The notes beneath the pieces were generated by a model, which was not told the origin of the DNA, searched no databases, and was given only the letters and a program-made list of their open reading frames with translations. A stretch of DNA of 27,425 nt from DATDCV01 sp036524155 (GTDB lineage: Bacteria > Verrucomicrobiota > Verrucomicrobiia > Limisphaerales > UBA8199), in contig DATDCV010000304.1 of the NCBI GenBank assembly GCA_036524155.1, positions 1 through 27,425 on the forward strand. The letters are read 5' to 3'. Shown here one piece after another: positions 24,569 through 27,425 of the stretch (positions are counted from its first letter, which is position 1; each line of letters begins with the position of its first letter). The translations under genes and the position numbers were made by a program.

Positions 24569-27058
24569 CTATTTCTTCGCGGGACCCTCCGAAGCCGTCG
24601 GCGTTGACTTTTCGGATTCGTTTTGCAGGGCTTTAAGGCGGTTCTCGATCTTCAGGGCGCCTTCCGTTCGGTTCATCTTGCGCAGCAGCAGCGCATAATT
24701 TTCGAGGGTCGCTCCAATCTCGAGGCGATTCGACTCAGGATCCTTTTCGAAAATCCTCAGCGCGCGTAAATAGAGCGGGTCGGCGTCGGCGTAACGGCCC
24801 TGCTCCCGATAGAGATTGGCGTGCTCCCTCAGGCTGGTCCCCACCGAACGGTGCTCGCTTCCCAGGGCCTTTTCCCAAATGGCCAGGGAGCGCAGATAGC
24901 GCGGCTCGGCCTCGGCGTAACGGCCCAGGTTCCGGTAGAGGTTCGCCAGGTTGTGCAGCGCGATGGCGACATCGGGGTGGTCCGGGCCGAGGGCCTTCTC
25001 CCAAATGGCATAGCAACGCAGATACAGCGGTTCCGCCTCGGCCCGCCGGCCCTGAACCTCGTAAAGCGCCGCCAGGTTATTAAGCACCGTGCCAAGATCG
25101 GGATGGTCGGCGCCCAACTTCTTTTCCCAGATGGCCAGCGCCCGCTTGAAGCAGACCTCCGCCTCCGCGAACTTGAGCTGCGAATGCTTCAGCACGCCCA
25201 AATTAATATACGTGTTCGCGAGGTCAGGGTGGTCGGAGCCCAAATGCTTTTGCTTTATGGCCAGGGCCTTTTCAAAGAGAGGTTCAGCATCGGAGTTCCT
25301 GCCCAGGTTCCAGTAGACTATGGCGAGGCTGTTGAGACTTCGCGCCACTTCAGGGTGGTCGGACCCGAGCTTGCGGGTTCTTATGTCCAGGGATTGGCGG
25401 AACAATGAAGCCGCCTCGTCGTACTTGCCCTGGTCGTCCAGGATGACCCCCAGATTATGAAATGTGTCTGCCACGCTGAGGCTGTTCGTTCCCTCGAGGT
25501 GTTTCTTCAGCTCGAGGGTTTTTTCGAGCATGGACCTGGCTTGCTGATAGAGACCGAGACTCGTGTATACAGTCCCGATGGTCTCCAGCAGCCGCGCCCG
25601 GACCCGCGGCTGACTTTGGAGTTCCCGATCGATTTTGGCGGCGCCTTTGTCGAGGATCTCGCGGGCGGTGACCGAGTTGCCCCGGGCCTCGCCCGGATCG
25701 GAAACGTTGAACAGATCGACCAGAAAATCTGATACCTGTTTGGCGGTCTCGGCTTCCTGAACCGCCTTCTTCTCGGCCCGAACCGCTCGCCACAGGTTTA
25801 TCACCGTTCCGGCGGATCCTATGATGACGGCCAGGGCGAGCACCGCCCCCGAGACGACCGCCAGTTTATGACGCCTGACGTACTTTCCGGCGCGGTAGCC
25901 CACGCTCGGCGGACGCGCCTCCACCGGTTTGTCCTCCAGATGGCGGCCGATGTCTCGCGCCAGTCCGCTGGCCGTTTCGTACCGCCGGGTCCGGTCCTTC
26001 TCGAGGCACTTCATCACGATCCAGTCCAGATCGCCTCGTAACTGGTGGATGAGCCCGGGAGGCTCGGAACCCCGCCGCCGCGCCATCGCGGTGCGCTCGT
26101 TCCCGTCCAGGGAATTGATCCTGGTGGAAGGCCGCGGCGGCTCCTCTTCGCGGATAATCCGCCGCATTTCGCTCAAGCCCGCCCGCAGGAGTTCCTTCGC
26201 GTCGAAAGGCGTCCGGCTGGTCAGCAGTTCATACAGGACAACCCCCAAAGCATAAATGTCGCTCCGTGTGTCGATGTCCAGCACGCTCATTTCCGCCTGC
26301 TCCGGGCTCATGTAAGCCGGCGTGCCGATAAACTCCTCGGCTGCGGTTACGAGCGTCTTGTCGGTGAGCGCCTGACCGGCGGTGGCCTTGGCGATCCCGA
26401 AGTCGATCACCTTGGGCACGGGCACACCGTCCTGGAGCGCGATCAGAATGTTCGACGGCTTCAAGTCCCGATGAATAATGCCTTTTTGGTGCGCGTGCTG
26501 CACCGCCTGGCACACTTGCACAAACAGTCGCAGCCGCCCTTCGGTCGAAATCTGGTTTTGGTCGCAGTAATCGGTGATCCGGATGCCCCGCACCAGTTCC
26601 ATGACAAAGAACGGCCGCCCGGAATCTGTGGCCCCGGCATCCAGCACCTTGGCGATGTTCGGGTGTTCCATCAGTGCCAGCGCCTGGCGCTCCGCCTCGA
26701 AACGAGCCAGGACCTCCTTCGTGTCCATGCCTGGCTTGACCACCTTCAGGGCTACCTGTCTCTTCACGGGTGTTTCCTGTTCCGCCAGGTACACCACTCC
26801 CCACCCTCCTTCGCCAATCTGGTGAAGCAGCCGGTAGCGGCCGATACGGCCGCCCGGTCTATCAGTCGCGGGGTTAACGACAGTCTCCGGCGGAGGGACG
26901 GTAGATTTCGCAGCGTCGGGATCTGGTGAGGCTGGCCGCGCGCCGGTCTGGCGAGGCTCGCCCGAAGCAAGCCGCGCCGCGCAGTTGGGACACAGTCCAC
27001 CTCCGGCATCCGGCCGCACCTCGACGCCGCATTCGGGACATCTGCGAGCTTCCGCCAT
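24569..27058 (-). CDS. Zinc-ribbon Ser/Thr protein kinase with membrane anchor and TPR repeats
   Basis: This is an 829-residue PknB-type (Hanks) kinase. An N-terminal zinc ribbon (Cys7, Cys10, Cys23, Cys26) precedes a kinase domain (~74-375) with glycine loop IGEGGWGVVY (81-90), Lys105 in VALKVVK, HRDLKPSN (196-203), DFG (219-221) and activation-segment end GTPAYMSPEQ (245-254). All catalytic residues are intact. One membrane helix follows at ~398-421. Residues ~485-805 contain about eight TPR units of 42 residues, of the kinesin-light-chain-like type (LGSDHPDLANTYINLGVL, AEAEPLYLRCYAIWEKAL). This outer part probably binds a protein partner, and the kinase phosphorylates cytoplasmic targets. 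AAGG lies a few bases before the ATG. The gene stands alone on its strand and is bracketed by two same-orientation family B palindromic repeats. Confidence 0.95.
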   Translation of the reverse strand: MAEARRCPECGVEVRPDAGGGLCPNCAARLASGEPRQTGARPASPDPDAAKSTVPPPETVVNPATDRPGGRIGRYRLLHQIGEGGWGVVYLAEQETPVKRQVALKVVKPGMDTKEVLARFEAERQALALMEHPNIAKVLDAGATDSGRPFFVMELVRGIRITDYCDQNQISTEGRLRLFVQVCQAVQHAHQKGIIHRDLKPSNILIALQDGVPVPKVIDFGIAKATAGQALTDKTLVTAAEEFIGTPAYMSPEQAEMSVLDIDTRSDIYALGVVLYELLTSRTPFDAKELLRAGLSEMRRIIREEEPPRPSTRINSLDGNERTAMARRRGSEPPGLIHQLRGDLDWIVMKCLEKDRTRRYETASGLARDIGRHLEDKPVEARPPSVGYRAGKYVRRHKLAVVSGAVLALAVIIGSAGTVINLWRAVRAEKKAVQEAETAKQVSDFLVDLFNVSDPGEARGNSVTAREILDKGAAKIDRELQSQPRVRARLLETIGTVYTSLGLYQQARSMLEKTLELKKHLEGTNSLSVADTFHNLGVILDDQGKYDEAASLFRQSLDIRTRKLGSDHPEVARSLNSLAIVYWNLGRNSDAEPLFEKALAIKQKHLGSDHPDLANTYINLGVLKHSQLKFAEAEVCFKRALAIWEKKLGADHPDLGTVLNNLAALYEVQGRRAEAEPLYLRCYAIWEKALGPDHPDVAIALHNLANLYRNLGRYAEAEPRYLRSLAIWEKALGSEHRSVGTSLREHANLYREQGRYADADPLYLRALRIFEKDPESNRLEIGATLENYALLLRKMNRTEGALKIENRLKALQNESEKSTPTASEGPAKK

Positions 27059-27140
27059 AGAACCTTGCCCGTTGGAGCAAACTCCGCTTCATGATGAACC
27101 GGATCCGAATCCCGATGACAAGGACAAAACAACCGCCTGG

Positions 27141-27253
27141 GTATCGCCTCAGTTTTGGGTCGGAGCGCCGATTTTTAATCGGCTTAAGCGAGCCGACGGC
27201 CGATGACAAGCCGATTGCAACTCGGCGCTCCGACCCAAGACTGAGGGGGGTAC
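27141..27253. repeat. Palindromic interspersed repeat, family B, copy 2
   Basis: It has the same architecture and orientation as the copy at 24415-24527. The left-arm hairpin GCCGATT-TTT-AATCGGC is at 27167-27183, and the right-arm hairpin GCCGATT-GCA-ACTCGGC at 27210-27226. The shared arm core GGGTCGGAGCGCCGA is unchanged, while the loop between the arms differs. CCGCCTGG is repeated directly on both sides (27133-27140 and 27254-27261). It lies in the divergent gap upstream of the Ser/Thr kinase. Confidence 0.9.
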
Positions 27254-27277
27254 CCGCCTGGTTTCGGATTTGGATTG

Positions 27278-27297
27278 CCCGCCGCGCGCGCGGCGGG
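27278..27297. promoter_or_regulatory. Perfect 20-bp GC palindrome before the permease gene
   Basis: CCCGCCGCG-CG-CGCGGCGGG is a perfect palindrome ending 17 bases before the ATG at 27315. It could be an operator, a leader hairpin or a terminator-like stem protecting the permease from upstream transcription. No T-run follows. Confidence 0.4.
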
Positions 27298-27314
27298 ATA
27301 GCGTCACCTCGCCG

Positions 27315-27425
27315 ATGCGCTACGTTCTTGCCATCCTGCCCATCATCCTGGTGCTGGCGCTGATGATCCGCCTGAGGTGGGGAGCGTGCGCCGCCGGGGC
27401 GGCGGGCCTGGCGGCGGGGCTCCTG
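27315..27425 (+). CDS. N-terminus of a probable L-lactate permease (cut by window edge)
   Basis: An open frame of 37 codons from the ATG at 27315 runs off the right edge. It encodes a hydrophobic start, MRYVLAILPIILVLALMIRL, followed by RWGACAAGAAGLAAGLL. The pattern ILPI-x-LVLxLM-x-x-RW followed by a small-residue-rich second helix resembles the beginning of LctP/LldP-type lactate permeases (PF02652), which import lactate or glycolate with protons. The fragment holds only the first helix and part of the second, so another transporter family is possible. A perfect 20-bp palindrome and a family B repeat lie upstream. Confidence 0.5.
   Translation, partial: MRYVLAILPIILVLALMIRLRWGACAAGAAGLAAGLL

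Noticed and set aside
24600..25600. Periodic DNA similarity of about 126 bp that could suggest a repeat array or CRISPR-like structure.
   Set aside because: It is the coding sequence of 42-residue TPR units in the Ser/Thr kinase; the units are too diverged and too long for CRISPR.

Overview
The window is high-GC bacterial DNA (about 60% G+C by eye) and most likely comes from a Verrucomicrobiota member, probably a Limisphaerales/Pedosphaera-like lineage. The assignment rests on planctomycete-type cytochrome c proteins (PSCyt1/DUF1549/DUF1553), a DUF1501 protein, a pseudopilin with the [20 protein letters not shown] leader, a zinc-ribbon Ser/Thr kinase with TPRs, and two families of short palindromic repeats. 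It is inference from protein families, not from a marker RNA; no rRNA or tRNA gene was seen.

Layout. 1-1118 (minus): the 5' part of a membrane-anchored deiminase-like protein cut by the window edge, and a hypothetical exported protein whose last 29 codons lie inside a palindromic repeat. 1310-2026 (plus): a nucleoside-phosphorylase-fold protein. 2129-11204 (plus): a run of exported or membrane proteins. These are an apparently unusual fusion of a papain-like protease with a GH172 (DUF2961) glycosidase domain, a giant PSCyt1/DUF1549/DUF1553 protein, its usual partner DUF1501, and a membrane cytochrome c protein with leucine-rich repeats. 11216-13732 (plus): an ACT-domain malic enzyme and a Tat-exported beta-propeller. 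13742-17545 (minus): a RidA-fold protein related to chorismatases, GlgC and a pseudopilin. 17729-19746 (plus): Tgt and a Nif3-family protein. 20012-24405 (plus): a zinc-ribbon membrane protein, then a tight CorA / PAS histidine kinase / PurU cluster. 24569-27058 (minus): a Ser/Thr kinase bracketed by two copies of the same palindromic element. 27315-end (plus): the start of a probable lactate permease.

How the genes work together. The 2129-11204 block looks like a secreted or periplasmic module: breakdown of a glycan or glycoprotein (protease plus GH172), heme c proteins that could carry electrons, and DUF1501. The actual substrate cannot be read from sequence. The rest is core metabolism: malate decarboxylation, glycogen synthesis (GlgC), queuosine modification of tRNA (Tgt), one-carbon folate balance (PurU) and Mg2+ transport (CorA).

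The strongest non-gene signal is two families of palindromic elements of about 103-113 bp: A at 422-524 and 19787-19893, B at 24415-24527 and 27141-27253. Each arm also folds on itself. Family B copies have 7-8 bp direct repeats at both ends. No gene-free stretch exceeds 300 bp; the longest gaps (19747-20011 and 27059-27314) are largely filled by these elements.
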